Source: Diphasiastrum complanatum (taxonomy: Eukaryota; Streptophyta; Lycopodiopsida; Lycopodiales; Lycopodiaceae). From it: a DNA stretch of 64,000 nt. Positions 43,600 through 56,940 of this stretch are shown piece by piece. Location: contig CM055107.1 in NCBI GenBank assembly GCA_029204225.1, positions 18,647,218 through 18,711,217 on the forward strand, written 5' to 3'. The notes beneath the pieces are model-generated. The model was not told the origin of the DNA. It saw only the letters and a program-made list of their open reading frames with translations, and searched no databases. Every line of letters begins with the position of its first letter. Within the stretch, counting starts at the first letter, position 1. Made by a program: the position numbers and the translations under genes.

Positions 43600-44303
43600 T
43601 GTAGAACAACTGATCAGACATATCTTGATTCTAGTAACAAAGCGCACAATTTATTTGACAAAGGACAAGAGACGAACATGAGCTCGAAACATTTTTATTT
43701 ATGATCAACCTCGAAGGATTCGTTGTCTTGTAGTCAACTCAAAAGAATCGCGAAATAGTTACTCATAGAAGCTCGTGGCTTTCTTGTTGAAGCTCGAAAG
43801 ATTCGCGAATAGAATCTTGTCGTGAAATATTTTGTGTCTTGGTCAAGCCTCAAATGTCGCAAAATTGTCATGCAAAATTCGTGAAATTTTTTGGACTGTT
43901 CTTCAAGCTCACCTGTCGCGAAACTATCACAAACAGTTCGCGAAATATTCTAGATTTCTTCTTCAAGCTCAAAGACAAAAATGTCGTGAAGAATTCATGA
44001 AAGACAAAAATGTCGTGAAGCGAGAAGTGTCGCGAATAATTCGCGAAACAAGAAGCTAAGATAAAAGATAAATTGTTGTGAATAAGTCGCGAACAAAATT
44101 TAGTCGACCTTGGAAACAGAGCATCTATTTGAATATCAACCATCATAAACAATTAGATATCTACTATTACAGCATTAAAAGGCCAAAAAACCTGTCCAGT
44201 AGCAGTATAAATACATGTGCACTACTCATTGTAACTCACTCACTCAATCAGAGACACAATAGCGAGATAAGCAGCAAGAGATGTATATTGACAAATCAGA
44301 TTT
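43600..44303 (+). repeat. D-family LTR L3, 3' end lost
   Basis: Starts TGTAGAACAACTGATCAG. TATAAATA box at 44206-44213. TTCGCGAA-type motifs lie between 43735 and 44100. After AATCAGATT the last 150 bases of the LTR are replaced by the end of RNase H, so leader, gag and most of pol were deleted in one step. Confidence 0.8.
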
Positions 44304-44564
44304 CTGAACCTTATCTCTTGTTAATGGATAGCACTTCGACAATCTATCTTACGAAAGATTCTGTATTTCACTAAAAAAACTAAGCACATAGCTATCAAAT
44401 ATCATTTGATTTGGGACTTAGTCGAGAAGAAGATACTGAAGACAGTCCTGATACCCATAGAGGAAATGATAGCTGATACCTTTACGAAACCACTCAGTAA
44501 AGCTTTGATCAAGAAGCAACGAGGAAGATTAGGATTAATCCAACTGCCCACTTTGAGAGAGAGC
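44304..44564 (+). pseudogene. Copia RNase H terminus and polypurine tract
   Basis: DSTSTIYLTKDSVFH, stop, then the frame with DLVEKKILKTV and the terminal motif ADTFTKPLSKAL. The purine run TTTGAGAGAGAGC (44552-44564) stands immediately before the LTR at 44565. It is the inverted counterpart of the 3' end of Copia G. Confidence 0.8.
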
Positions 44565-46170
<1,606 letters not shown>

Positions 46171-46379
46171 AAAATTCATACACTATCTATGCATTATTAT
46201 CTTTGCACTATCTACTTTACACTATCTACTTTACACTATTTGCTTTATACTCTTCGTTCATTTACTTTACGCTTTACACTTTCCCTTCATCACTTTTTAA
46301 CATCCCTCCTCACTTTCTTTCACAAAAACAAACACAGCAAACTTTATCTCTAACAAAAAAGGCAAAAACAAAACAACTA

Positions 46380-46525
46380 CCTCCAAAAGCTCCAAAAACT
46401 CCCAAAAGCTCCCAAAAGCTCCAAAATCTCCAAGCACCAAAAGCTCCAAAAGCTCCAAAAGCATCAAAATATTCCAGCTCCAAATGAACCAAATGCTCCA
46501 AATGCACCACCAAATGCTCCAAAAC
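46380..46525. repeat. CAAAAGCTC minisatellite
   Basis: About twelve imperfect units of 9-12 bases (CCAAAAGCTC, CCAAATGCTC). In reverse it gives a Phe-Gly-Ala repeat frame with no support as a protein. Inverted copy at 58845-58970. Confidence 0.8.
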
Positions 46526-47061
46526 TGTGAGAAAGAGTAAGAAAAGAATCTGCGGATGGCACAAAAATCCAAAATTCACAGACGTCAGATTTCGAAGTCC
46601 CAAAACACATCGGATTCTAACGTTCGCATCCGTAACCGGTCAAATCAAAATAATATTCGGGACTCAAATCAATGATGTGGACGACAGAATGCGACGAACG
46701 TCGAATTCCGACGTCCACATTAGATGCCAACTATTGTTTGTTGTTACACAATATTCCACGCCATATCCACGTCAAAATGTCAGATTTTGACATGTCAGAA
46801 TCCGACGGGAATCCGAAGCATTGATATGCGACATATTAAAAAATTAACAAAAATCAGTCAGACGTCCACGTCGGAATCCTCATGATATGTTATTGTGAAT
46901 ATTTCAACTTCAGATGTTGTCATCATGGGTAGATTAGCACGTTCAGGGTAGACACCGTCAACCTATAGAATGCTTGTATGCTATTTAGCGAGACTTTGAA
47001 ATATTTTAACATTCTTAAAGGTTAATTTCTAAGTTTTAATCTAAATCAGCTACATGATATA
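46526..47061. other. Non-coding, GACGTC-rich stretch
   Basis: GACGTC or GACGT words occur about eight times between 46578 and 46880, an unusual density in this AT-rich window. The first 150 bases are found inverted at 58660-58820. No gene. Confidence 0.45.
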
Positions 47062-47166
47062 AATTTCAAATGTATGCATTATGATTGGGCCACATGTCAG
47101 AAAAAAATTAAGGAAAAACAAGCATATTTACAAGGGGCCTTTTCAAAGTTTAGAACTCCTCTAATG
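47062..47166 (+). mobile_element. MITE-like inverted-repeat element, copy 3 (right part)
   Basis: Matches the last 105 bases of the copy at 15217-15592, ending TTTAGAACTCCTCTAATG. The left part is missing or diverged. Confidence 0.65.
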
Positions 47167-47775
47167 TAGGTATCAATTCATTCTTTGACATTTTGAATGA
47201 CAAGAATTTTTAATTCAGAAACAACTTAGCCGAAACATCTCTAACATCATAGAGTGTTTAAAATATCTCATACATCATTGGAAGTTTGGCCTTTGGAAGC
47301 ATGACCTAGTAACGACTCTTGAATATTCAAGATCAATAAGATCAAAAATGATTTCTCTATATGTTCTATGACCTCCCATAGTTTTTTAGCTAGTAGGATA
47401 ACTTTGAATCTCCACACGTGGTAGTTACTTCCATCAAGTGATCTATGGCAAGCATTGTATTACTAGAGGAATTCCTCTGTAGATACTAATTACAAGTAAA
47501 AATAATAAATGAATGCATGAGAAAACATAGCACCTAGCTTCTCTCAATCTAAGAAGGTTCAAAATAGTTGGATAGCCTAATAAGAAATAGAATGCTAAGA
47601 AATATGTAACTTGCTCATCCAATTATTAGGATTCATGATGTAAAGCTCAGAATTATTGATTTTGTAGAAGTGGTAGATGTTTGACATAGCCAAGTGTTTA
47701 ATATCAATGTAAGAATAGTCGTCATTGATTGTTGCAATATATGAAAGGTCCTTTTGAAATTTTAAAGTTTGTCTT

Positions 47776-48600
47776 GTGAGGAAATCTTGTTCATGGCTAC
47801 AAAGATTGGTGCAATCCTGGTCGACGGGGCTTTTGGTTGAGCGAACGAACCAACGCCACCTCTCTCAACCGTTTTCTCCTTCCTCTTTTCTCTACTCCTC
47901 GCTCTCTCCCAATCGTTTTCGCCTTGCTCCTTGCTCCTTGCCTATTGCTCTCGAAGGTGGTGCTGAGGCAGCGACAATGGATCGTTCCATGCATTCGGGG
48001 GATCGAGAAAACTCAAAAGAACAGCAGAATGCTGGTAGAATGCTCGTCTGCTGGAAATGCCAACGCTCTGTGCATAGCCATTCTGATCAGCTTCCATATT
48101 ATCCACACAAAACTATTGATCCGTCGTTGTACGTGTGCCGTGTGTGTGAGAAACGTGAGGAAGCTGCGGCTTCTGGAAATGTGGGTATGGAAGAATTTCC
48201 TCCTGCTTTGTCACAGAATTCAGCCCACGCAGAAAAGAAACAGCCTGTAGATCCCTGTGCGGTGACGCCTTCACAATATGCAGCAGGTCAATGTTCATCC
48301 ACTAGTATTGAGATAGAAATGGATGATGCTACAGAACGTACAGCTTTGAAAGATTATGCTGCCTCTGCGTACACTGCGGCAGAATGCGCAAGGAAGGCTG
48401 CTAAAGAGGCCAGGGCTCGAGCTGATGCGCTAAAGCTAGTTTCTGACAAGGCTATAGCAAAAGCCACGGCAGCAATACAGACAGCACTTATTGCAGAAAT
48501 AGAAGCCGCTGAGGTTCGAACCCTGCTTCGAATTCGTGATCCACCGGTGAATTCAAGTAGTTCATCATTGGGGAGTAGTTCATCATCGGAGAGCGGTTAG
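47776..48600 (+). CDS. P2: second copy of the Cys4 zinc-finger-like protein
   Basis: 274 codons from the first ATG. The likely start is at 47977 (MDRSMHSGDREN). Same layout as P1: CWKC..CRVC motif, linker, Ala-rich helix, DPPV. It then reads through CACCGGTGAATTC into a Ser-rich tail (NSSSSSLGSSSSSESG) and TAG. By eye P1 and P2 differ at about a dozen amino acids but only four or five silent sites, which does not suggest strong purifying selection. Either copy may be a pseudogene. Function unknown; a nuclear or adaptor role would be a guess from the Cys4 motif alone. Confidence 0.5.
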   Translation: MRKSCSWLQRLVQSWSTGLLVERTNQRHLSQPFSPSSFLYSSLSPNRFRLAPCSLPIALEGGAEAATMDRSMHSGDRENSKEQQNAGRMLVCWKCQRSVHSHSDQLPYYPHKTIDPSLYVCRVCEKREEAAASGNVGMEEFPPALSQNSAHAEKKQPVDPCAVTPSQYAAGQCSSTSIEIEMDDATERTALKDYAASAYTAAECARKAAKEARARADALKLVSDKAIAKATAAIQTALIAEIEAAEVRTLLRIRDPPVNSSSSSLGSSSSSESG

Positions 48601-49010
48601 AGGACAGAGTGGAATATCTCATGATTAGGAATGTGGAATCAAACACTTCAGCAGTGAAGACAAGCGATCAGCAGGGCAGCTGCGTCAGTCACATGCTGCA
48701 CAGTGCAATGTGACTAATTCAATCTTTGACAGAAGCTCAAAACCAGATTGCGGACGATCTGGATTTATTGCCTCAATGGTTTTACGTTTTTTGGGATTGC
48801 CCACGGCAAAGTCTATCGTTTTCGTTAAATAGCTAAATAGACGTGAAATATCTCATGATTAGTTAAATAGAAGACAAGCGATCATGAGCAGGGCAGCCGC
48901 AGGGCAGCCGCGTCTGCCACATGCTTATGCTGCAATGAGACTAATTCAATCTTTGACAGAAGCTCAAAACCAGATTTGGCAAAGTCTATCTTTTTCGTTT
49001 AAATGCTTAC
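48601..49010 (+). repeat. Imperfect tandem duplication downstream of P2
   Basis: Same arrangement as 28128-28500, with an extra local repeat GCAGGGCAGCC at 48890-48910. Confidence 0.6.
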
Positions 49011-49189
49011 TTGAAATTTTTTGTGTCTCACGTTTTTTAAAGAGTATCACGTATTTTTCTTGTTTCAGAATTAGGGTTGGTTCTCTTTGTTCGAGATCTT
49101 CCGAAACTCTTGTACATTTTTTAGGTCTTAGAATACTCTTAGCCTCACCACGTACACTGAGCACATCCAAGAATTATACATAGAGAGCT

Positions 49190-50690
49190 CATTGTTCTGT
49201 ACACAGGATGCTACTGGAGGTGGGGAATAGCTAATGCCTAGGTTCTGTTGCACGTTCTCTTGATGCCTGCTATGGCTACTGATGAGCTGTGCTTCCTTTG
49301 GCTTTCTCTGATTGCTAGTTTATCCATGTAGTTCTTTTTTTGTTAAACATTTTCTTATCAATACTGTGTTGAGGTTGGTGATGGAGTTTGGAAGAAAGTC
49401 AATGTTAAAGGATAAATTGTGAAGGTAGTCTAAACAATTGAGGCAGCTTGGACCTTAATGGAGGCCTCATCTACCCAATGTAAAGTGGGTGCCCCATGAA
49501 TGGAAAAAAGTAGACATTTGTAGATGTAGTACGTAACATTTGTACAGCATACTATTCCACATATCAATGATGAATTAATCTAAATCTTCTCCTGAAAGTT
49601 GTAATATAAGCTATTCTAAGATGATGTGTGCAAATACGGAGTAGATGAACTCAGAAACTTTGGCTCCTTGTCAGTGGTTAAATAACTAAGAGGTTGCAAC
49701 TTTCCAGCTCACTTCTTTTTGCATGAAAATGTATGGGCTGTGCTGAGATGATAAAGAGTAATTAAGCTCAACAGACATGCAATGTTTAATCTAGAAGCTG
49801 AATACATATTAGACCTCAATGTTAGGTTCACTTTTGGTGGCATGTTTTCACTACTTAAAATGTCATATTGTGCTTAGTAGACTATGGAAAAAGTTTTAGT
49901 ATCCACAATTTTTTACCTTTCGTTCGTTTTTGGCTGACTTGCTAATCATTTTGTTGTCTCTATTAATCATTGTCTATAACAGTCTTGAGTATTCATAGAA
50001 GAAAGATATGGTTACAGTTTATATCGGGTACTCATTGAGCAGTCTAGAAATCTACAAAGCAAATATGTTATGATCTCAGTCATGAAATGTGATTTTTGAT
50101 CGTTTTCCACTTCGATGGAGCTAGGTAATAAGTTTGTTAAGGCATACTAGACATCTGTGAAAATATCGTTGTAAAAAACTGTGACAGGATTATGTGGCTA
50201 CTTCTCAGCGACATAGAAATAGGGAAAAGGAAAGAAAATGTACACAAAAATAGAGACAAAACACCACATGGAAGACTAGATAAACTTCATCTCACTTGCG
50301 TTCACGTTCTCAGAAATATATGTACAAAAATGCTCTACCTCCTACAAATCAGCCACCCTAATTTGCCTACTAATTTGTTACAAATCTGCTACTATTAATA
50401 TGCTAATCTACTATCTGCTATAGTAGTAGGTGAAGACACTTAAGGTTTCTTATGACAGAGCGCCCATGTTTTGTGTTCCAACGGAGCCGCGATGAAAAAA
50501 TAAGCTTAGGAAGTCTTTCTTCGGCTTTCTAGAATATTTTGAATTTTGTCGCATAAGTCAGAATATGGCTTAGCACATGTTTCCACAATTCCTCGGCCTC
50601 TTTGCATTTTTTCGCATTTTGCAAATTTTGCGACATAAGCTTTTTCGCAATTTTTGGGAACTACCCAAGGCACCACAAAAGGACCGAATG
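49190..50690. other. P2-specific segment, no gene identified
   Basis: About 1.5 kb absent from the P1 unit. It looks like intron or intergenic DNA with scattered splice-like words. 49492-49558 is shared with 7382-7449, at the broken left end of Copia F. A minus frame at 50700-50506 is not convincing. Confidence 0.35.
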
Positions 50691-50727
50691 AATACCTCAA
50701 GAGTCTAGCCTGTGGTCAATGTGCAAA

Positions 50728-50992
50728 GTGGACGAACTGCAGCTTACCGCCAAGGCATCACCAAGACATCATGTGGCTGCGACCGCACCGTAATATCACG
50801 CTGAAGACTGCATTTTGCATTTTGCGAAAAAATGTGATATCACCTAGACTACATTTTTTGCAGTTTGAATCGGCGCGTAAACGGGTAGTGGAAGCAGCAG
50901 AATACGTGGAAAGCATGAAGGACAATGACATGGAACCAGAACTAGTTAGAATCAAGAGAATACTTTCTTTCGATTACTGCAGATTAGATTGA
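50728..50992 (+). CDS. Terminal exon-like frame of the P unit (copy 2)
   Basis: Keeps MWLRPHRNI.., CILRKNVIS, ARKRVVEAAEYVE and RIKRILSFDYCRLD before TGA. A 23-base gap before MWLRP shifts the upstream frame relative to copy 1, so one of the two copies is disrupted here. Confidence 0.35.
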
Positions 50993-51417
50993 TTAATCTC
51001 TCCGTTGTTTACATATAGGATCAACGTGAGAGAGAGGATGCATCAGATATAAAGCTAGTATACTTTCTACTAGTTACTCATAAGAGAGCGTATCTCTCTT
51101 GCGGTGGTGCGCTGTTTGGGATCTAGATAGTGCTCAACGTTTTGTTGTAAAAGTTAATTATGATAATAGATAATTTTTGCATTTCTACTAGGTGTGTGCA
51201 ATCTGTAAATTCTATGATGCTTGCTTATAGTTACAAGTTCCACTATTTTTCAGTTGCTAATGTTTGTTAATCAAATCAGAATCGCAGTGTCAGTCTGTAG
51301 CTTGGAAGAGGTTAGATTGTGGTGTGTAGCAGTAGCTGCAACTCATAGAGCAACCCTATCTAAGCTTTACATAAGGAATTAGAGCAGTGCGATCATAGCG
51401 CTATCCACACATTCCTA
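50990..51417 (+). repeat. 5' LTR of Copia I (approximate)
   Basis: Aligned with 29519-29951. About 30 bases holding the LTR end and the first primer-binding site are deleted (CACATTCC joins AGCGCCCGC). The second module survives as TGGCATCAGAGC at 51441. Confidence 0.5.
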
Positions 51418-51503
51418 GCGCCCGCTTCAAATTCCATCAGTGGCATCAGAGCAGAACGTGTTCATAAGGTATCGGAGCCTAGTTTCTTGTAACCGGAGAG
51501 CTC

Positions 51504-52029
51504 ATGGCTTCAATCAACAACATCCAATCGAAGATTTGCACAGTTCTTGAGGCAGACGAGTCAAACTATTTGGCCTGGAAAGTGAAACTTCCCTCATCTT
51601 GAGAGGAGACGCTTTATGGCCCTAGGTAGATAGGACTGAATAAAGGTCTGCCACCATAGGCAAAGAACTCCGTGAATGGAAGGAGAAGAATGACAAAGCA
51701 GTAGCTGTCATATCATCTTCAATAGAAGATACCATAACTCTTGACCTCGCATCTATCTCTAATGCAAGAGAAATGTGGGTTGCACTACAAGCAAGGTTTG
51801 AAACCAAGTCACGTAATCAGATAATGCACTTGGAAGGCCAACTTACCTATCTACGATGGGATGGCCAGGATATCACAACCTTCATTAGAAAGATAAAGAA
51901 TCTGTTCCTCTCTTTACACAATGCTGAAACAGAACATGCTGTTTCACAAGAGAAGCATCTCACATACCTCCTCGTGCTCTACCAACATCGTTCCAAATCA
52001 CTCAGACTCTACTAGCCAAAGCTCCTGAC
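51504..52029 (+). pseudogene. Copia I gag
   Basis: Starts MASINNIQSKICTVLEADESNYLAWKVK, a more complete N-terminus than in H, then a frameshift and stops. The open part MWVALQARFETK.. begins at 51773. It lacks the zinc-knuckle region, as in H. Confidence 0.75.
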
Positions 52030-53030
52030 ATGACTCTTGAAAAGACTATCAACAAGAACCCAGTTACTTATTTGTGTGCTGATGTGTGTGCCACATCACA
52101 AGCTGATATACAAGAAGTGATTTTTGATTCAGGTGCTACGTCACGTTTCATGACAACAAAACAAATGATTGATGATTTTCAAGAAAAAAATTCATCCAGA
52201 TATATAATTCTGAGAGATGGTTCCAGATATCAAGTCGGTGGAACAGGAGTACTGATGTCCAACACCAAAGCCAAAGACATGATACTTGAAGATGTCCTAT
52301 ACTTGCCTACACTTCAGAAATATTTGCTATCTATAGCAAACATGGTAGATGCAGGCATGTCTGTCGCATACACAGGTGATTCATGTGAAATGGCTGAAGC
52401 CAAAAGCACTTGTCTTATTACGGAAGGCAAGATCAAGAGTCCTCTGTATCATCTAAAGATACGAGGTCCTACTGAACAAGCTCATTAGATCCGTGAGACA
52501 ATGCACATTCTATAGCATAGGAGACTGTGTCATATGAATACAGTGGCTCCATACAACGCTAGCCATAATGGAGTATTCACAGGTGTTAGCATCAAGGATG
52601 CAATAGGGCTGAAGTCCTGTGATGCATACACCAAAGGCAAAATGTCACATATACCTTTTACCAGGGACTCATTCAGGACTAAAGAACTCTTGGAGTTAGT
52701 ACACTCAGACGTCTGTGGACCCCTTTACGTAGTCTCTTTGATAGGTTCAAAATACTATATCACCTTCATTGATGACTTCAGCAAGTTTTCAGTTGTGTAC
52801 TTCATTCATAATAAGTCAGAAGCACTGGACAAATTTATAGAGTTTGTAAATTGGGATAAGAAGTAGACTTCAAAGAAAGTCAAACAACTAAGGACAAATA
52901 GAGGTGGAGAGTATGTCTCCAAACGATTTGTAGAGTTTTGTACCAGCCGAGGCATCCTTCATTTGAAGAGAACAACATATACACCACAACATAATGGTCT
53001 TGCAAAGAGGAAAAATTAAATTCTCATGGA
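52030..53030 (+). pseudogene. Copia I protease and integrase
   Basis: Protease DSGATS at 52126, in a frame open to 52488. Integrase: CDAY in the zinc domain, VHSDVCGP (Asp kept), RTNRGGEY (Asn), NGLAKRKN (Lys) followed by TAA where F and H have TGA. A TAG lies at 52864. Same inactive core as F and H. Confidence 0.85.
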
Positions 53031-55064
53031 GGCTGCGAGATGCATGACGGCCTATTCAAAGGAATCAAAATGGCTAATGGGCTAAGGCAGTAGCTACAAC
53101 CAATTACCTGCAAAAGAAGACAGGGAAATCTGACATTCCCTATACTACTCCACATGAAGTATGGTGGGGCAACAAGCCAAGTCTGGCTCATGTTCGCATC
53201 TTTGGGTGTGTAGCATTTGCACACATACCAAATTAGAAAAGAAAGAAGTTAGATAAAAAAGTGGATCAGGGTTTCCTTGTAGGCTATGACGTACATTCCT
53301 CATATTATAGGGCCTACATGCCTAACACCAGGGAAATCAAAACTGTCAGAGATGTGAAATTTGATGAAGCAAGATCAATGGCTGACGGAGATCCAGTTGG
53401 TTATGATATTCTTAGAAAGAAGTTCTATAATCTTCCGACATAGACAGAGGGAGCAGACCATGAACATTTGGATTAGGATGTTCATATACCAAATAAATTG
53501 AGTGACAGTTAAGATGATGAACAAATCATGGAGCAGCCTATACCTAAGTCGCCTGCAACACACAATGGTTCTGTAGACATTCGGAAGGACAAAGGCAAAA
53601 CAATTGTGGCACCAGCACAATTTCCAAGAAGGTCTAGAAGAGAAGGAAAACCACTTGTCATAAATGGAACAGATAGCTAAGCTTCTACAACAGAAGAGTT
53701 TTGTGGATTCGTGGTGAACCACAGTTTTATGAGAAAACTATTGGCATTCCAGACAAGGAAAAGTGGATAAAAGCCATGGAAAAACAAATAAACTCCATGG
53801 AGCAGAACATGGTGTTGACACCTGAACCCATATCAAACGACATGAAGCATGTCAAATGCAAATGGATCTACAAATACAAGTATGGACCAGACAACAAGAT
53901 GTCAAGATACAAATCTAGGCTAGTTGCAAAAGGTTTTTCACATAAATATGGTGTTGATTACACTGAAACCTTTTCTCTTATTGTCAAACATACATCTATA
54001 CATCTACTGATTGCATATGCAGTAGCCTACAGTTTGACGATCCACATTGTAGATGAGAAGACAACTTTCTCGCATGGGGATTTTAAAGAAGAGTTGTATA
54101 TGGATCAACCACCATGATGTAAATCATTTGCTGATTATGCCTGCAGGATTCATAAAAGCATCTATGGACTAAAACAGTGGCGACAATGGTACAAGAAGAA
54201 GGATCGTGCTCTCAAATCCTTGGGTTTCCAACCCCTAATGGCTGATTATAATGTCTATATGAAAGTCATAGATGGATAAATCATCATCATCGGTGTCTAT
54301 GTATATGACACACTTCTCCTATCACGAAGCGATAAGTTGATTGCACAAGTGAAGGAGGATATTTCCAAGCACTTTGAAATATCAGACCTAGGAGAATCAA
54401 AATGCTACATAGGATTACAAATTCACAGAGATCTTGAGAGTGGTAGACTGTATCTACACCAATCAAGATACATACATTCAGAAAATTATTGACAATTTCT
54501 AAATGACACTTCTGCAATCGGAGTAAAAACTCGAATGGTTCCTGGTACAGTTTTGACCCCAACCAAGACTGTTCCAAAAACCAAGATGAACAGAAGCAAT
54601 ACTCAATAAGCCTTACAGAAGGTTGATTGGTTCTTTGTTTTACTTGGCAGATAATACGTTAGACATTCCCTACGCAATGTTCATAATGAGCCAATTTAAT
54701 ATGAATCTAGGACTTGTACAATTGAAAATTGCCAAGAGAATCCTACAGTACCTAAATCATACAAAGGACTACGACTTTTGCTAATTCGGGATACAAGATT
54801 TCAGGGGCATCCATGAAAGACGACTGCAAAAGTGTTTCAGGTGGATGTACTATAATAGCAGATGCAACTATTCTTTGGGTCAGTAAGAAGCAGACCATAA
54901 TTGCCCAATCATCTTGTGAGGCAGAATACGTTGTTGCGGCCAAGAGGGCTAATCTGACCTGGCTCAAACAATTCCCAGATGGGTTGGGAGAAAACAACCG
55001 CTGATTTTCTACATGGATAATACATCCACTATACATCTAACAAAAGATCCTGTGTTTCATTTCA
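53031..55064 (+). pseudogene. Copia I RT and RNase H
   Basis: Shared one-base insertion in the WAEAVA motif and shared TAG at about 53235. Linker 53261-53680. RT 53701-54490: CKWIYKYKYG, RLVAKGFSHKYG, TGA at 54115. The catalytic motif reads YVYD (54298-54309), so the polymerase is dead as well. RNase H 54600-55064 with SSCEAEYVVAAK and a deletion around 54800. Confidence 0.85.
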
Positions 55065-56133
55065 AAACGAGTTCGATATGAAAGATCAAGGAGAATCTCA
55101 TGTTTGCCTTGGGATACAAATATTCAAAGATCAGCTGCCATCAACAACAATTTGCTAGAAGCCATTAGGAATTGGTAGAAGTTCCCATCATATCAATGGA
55201 TGTTGATCTGTAAAGAACAATCAAAACATGAAATTTTGGGTCCATTGGGGTGTGCTAGCAGCTTTACTGGTTACATGGATATTGCAATCACTATGGCCGA
55301 TAGGTTGGCTTTCACAAAAGGCCAATAACAAGTAGAAATGACCCTCTAAAACTCCAAGGAATCTCAGATAAGGATTCTATGGCTCCAACATACCCAACGA
55401 ATTTACAATTGATCCAAATTTGAAATTTTCTAAGGACTATCAACGAATTTAAGAAGAAGTGGAGCAGAAAGAAAAGTTTCTTTATCATTGAGTTATTGGC
55501 TCATTGGTGTATGCCATGATATGGGTATGCCATTACTTGAATGTTTATTATTAAGAATTGTGGTTTGGTTATACATAGTTAAGAATCCCATAATGAAATC
55601 CCAAAGTAAGAAAATTTTGAAGTTAATTTTTTTTGTTTGAGCTAATTTTCCTAGCATGCCGACATGCCATCTTTGGGGGGGCTGCAAAAGTTCATGTTTT
55701 AATTAGAACACTAGCTTGCTATTTTTTAAGGCTACAAAAGAGTTATAGCTATTTCACTAAGCACATCAGTGTGCTATGTTTGGAGGCTGTAAAAAATATT
55801 GTAAACTAATATCTTTCCTCAAAATTTAGTTCTCAAATGTGTCAAATACCTTTTATATTTCATGATTTGAGTTTTTCAACCTATCAAACTTGTAATGTAT
55901 GCACAAAAGTATGATTTAATATCTTAAAAGTGGATATTGCTCATGACAATTATGATTTCATATCTACACAATTTTGGTACTTGCATTATCACATAGACTA
56001 TACAATTTGTTTTACATGAGAAAGTTTAATGGTCGTGAATTATTCACATGAGATAGTGGCTCATGCCATGGTGTTCAAGCCTTTTGTGGTATTGGAAAAT
56101 GAAAAGCTAGTGAGCACAATACCATTGAGCTAG
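55065..56133 (+). repeat. Chimeric tail of Copia I
   Basis: Second RT fragment (FDMKDQGESHVCLGIQ) and AT-rich tail as after F and H. It ends at CACAATACCATTGA, where B-type gag begins. Confidence 0.65.
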
Positions 56134-56940
56134 TTCAAGTCATAGTTAATGGCTGAAAGAAGACTATGACAACCCTGTCCAAACCTTTGCTATCAAGGAC
56201 GTGTTAACAAGTTTGGAGACCCTTCAAGAAATTCTTATTTTCGAGAAAGCAAGACAAAAGTACAAGCTTTTGATAATGGAAAAGCTATCTCCTAATCACA
56301 TTGAAGATGGCAAATCTCTATTTGTCAAAGACAAGCTCAAAGGGAGGAACAAGAAACAATATCATGTCTTAAACAAAGACAAAGCAAAGGACAAAGACAA
56401 AGACGGAGAAGAAGATGATTCATCACAACCTTCTGCCTCCAAGTTCAAGAAGAAGAAGATCAATTGTTTCTTTTGTGGCAAGAAAGGGCATTACGCCTCT
56501 AATTGCTTTAAGAAGAAGAATCAACTCAAGCAAGACAACATCACCAATGAGAAAGAAGACTATATTGCAAGTGAGGGAGAAGGATCCCTTATGTTATCAA
56601 GTTTCTCCTCTACACACCTCAAAAAAGATGGATAATGGTACATTGATAGTGGAGCTTCATCACACATGTGCTGCTACAAGAATTCTTGTCACTCTATTGT
56701 ACCTTATGAAGGAATAAAGAAATCAATATACACAGAAAATGATCATGAATGTACTATTGAAGGAATTGGGAGTATTCCCTTAAAGCTTGCATCTTCTAAG
56801 ATTTTATCTCTTTCCAATGTTGTTTTTGTTCCTAGACTCACAAAGAGCATCATAAGTGTTGGAAAGATGCTTGAAAATGGCCTTGATGTGCACATGGATC
56901 TAGATATGCTGGCATTTTCAAGTTAGATCTGCATGACTTT
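56134..56940 (+). pseudogene. Copia C gag C-terminus and protease
   Basis: B-type gag from LVQV onward (first part frameshifted), then ETLQEILIFEKARQKYKLL, a basic region longer than in B by one DKAKDK-like repeat, and CCHC at 56465-56506. TAA at 56633 is followed by WYIDSGASSHMCC with DSGA at 56645-56656. The post-protease region is open to 56926. Close relative of Copia B, without its 5' half. Confidence 0.85.

Larger units (their letters stand above)
47356..56133 (+). repeat. P unit, copy 2
   Basis: Direct copy of 26911-34949: 5' flank with the antisense frame, P2, tandem duplication, a copy-specific 1.5 kb, terminal exon-like frame, LTR, Copia I and its tail. It lacks the inverted-repeat insertion in RNase H, so that element came in after the two copies parted. 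Confidence 0.75.

Noticed and set aside
46297-46603. Phe-Gly-Ala repeat protein on the minus strand (also 58764-58961)
   Set aside because: It is the CAAAAGCTC minisatellite read in reverse; the frame differs between the two inverted copies.
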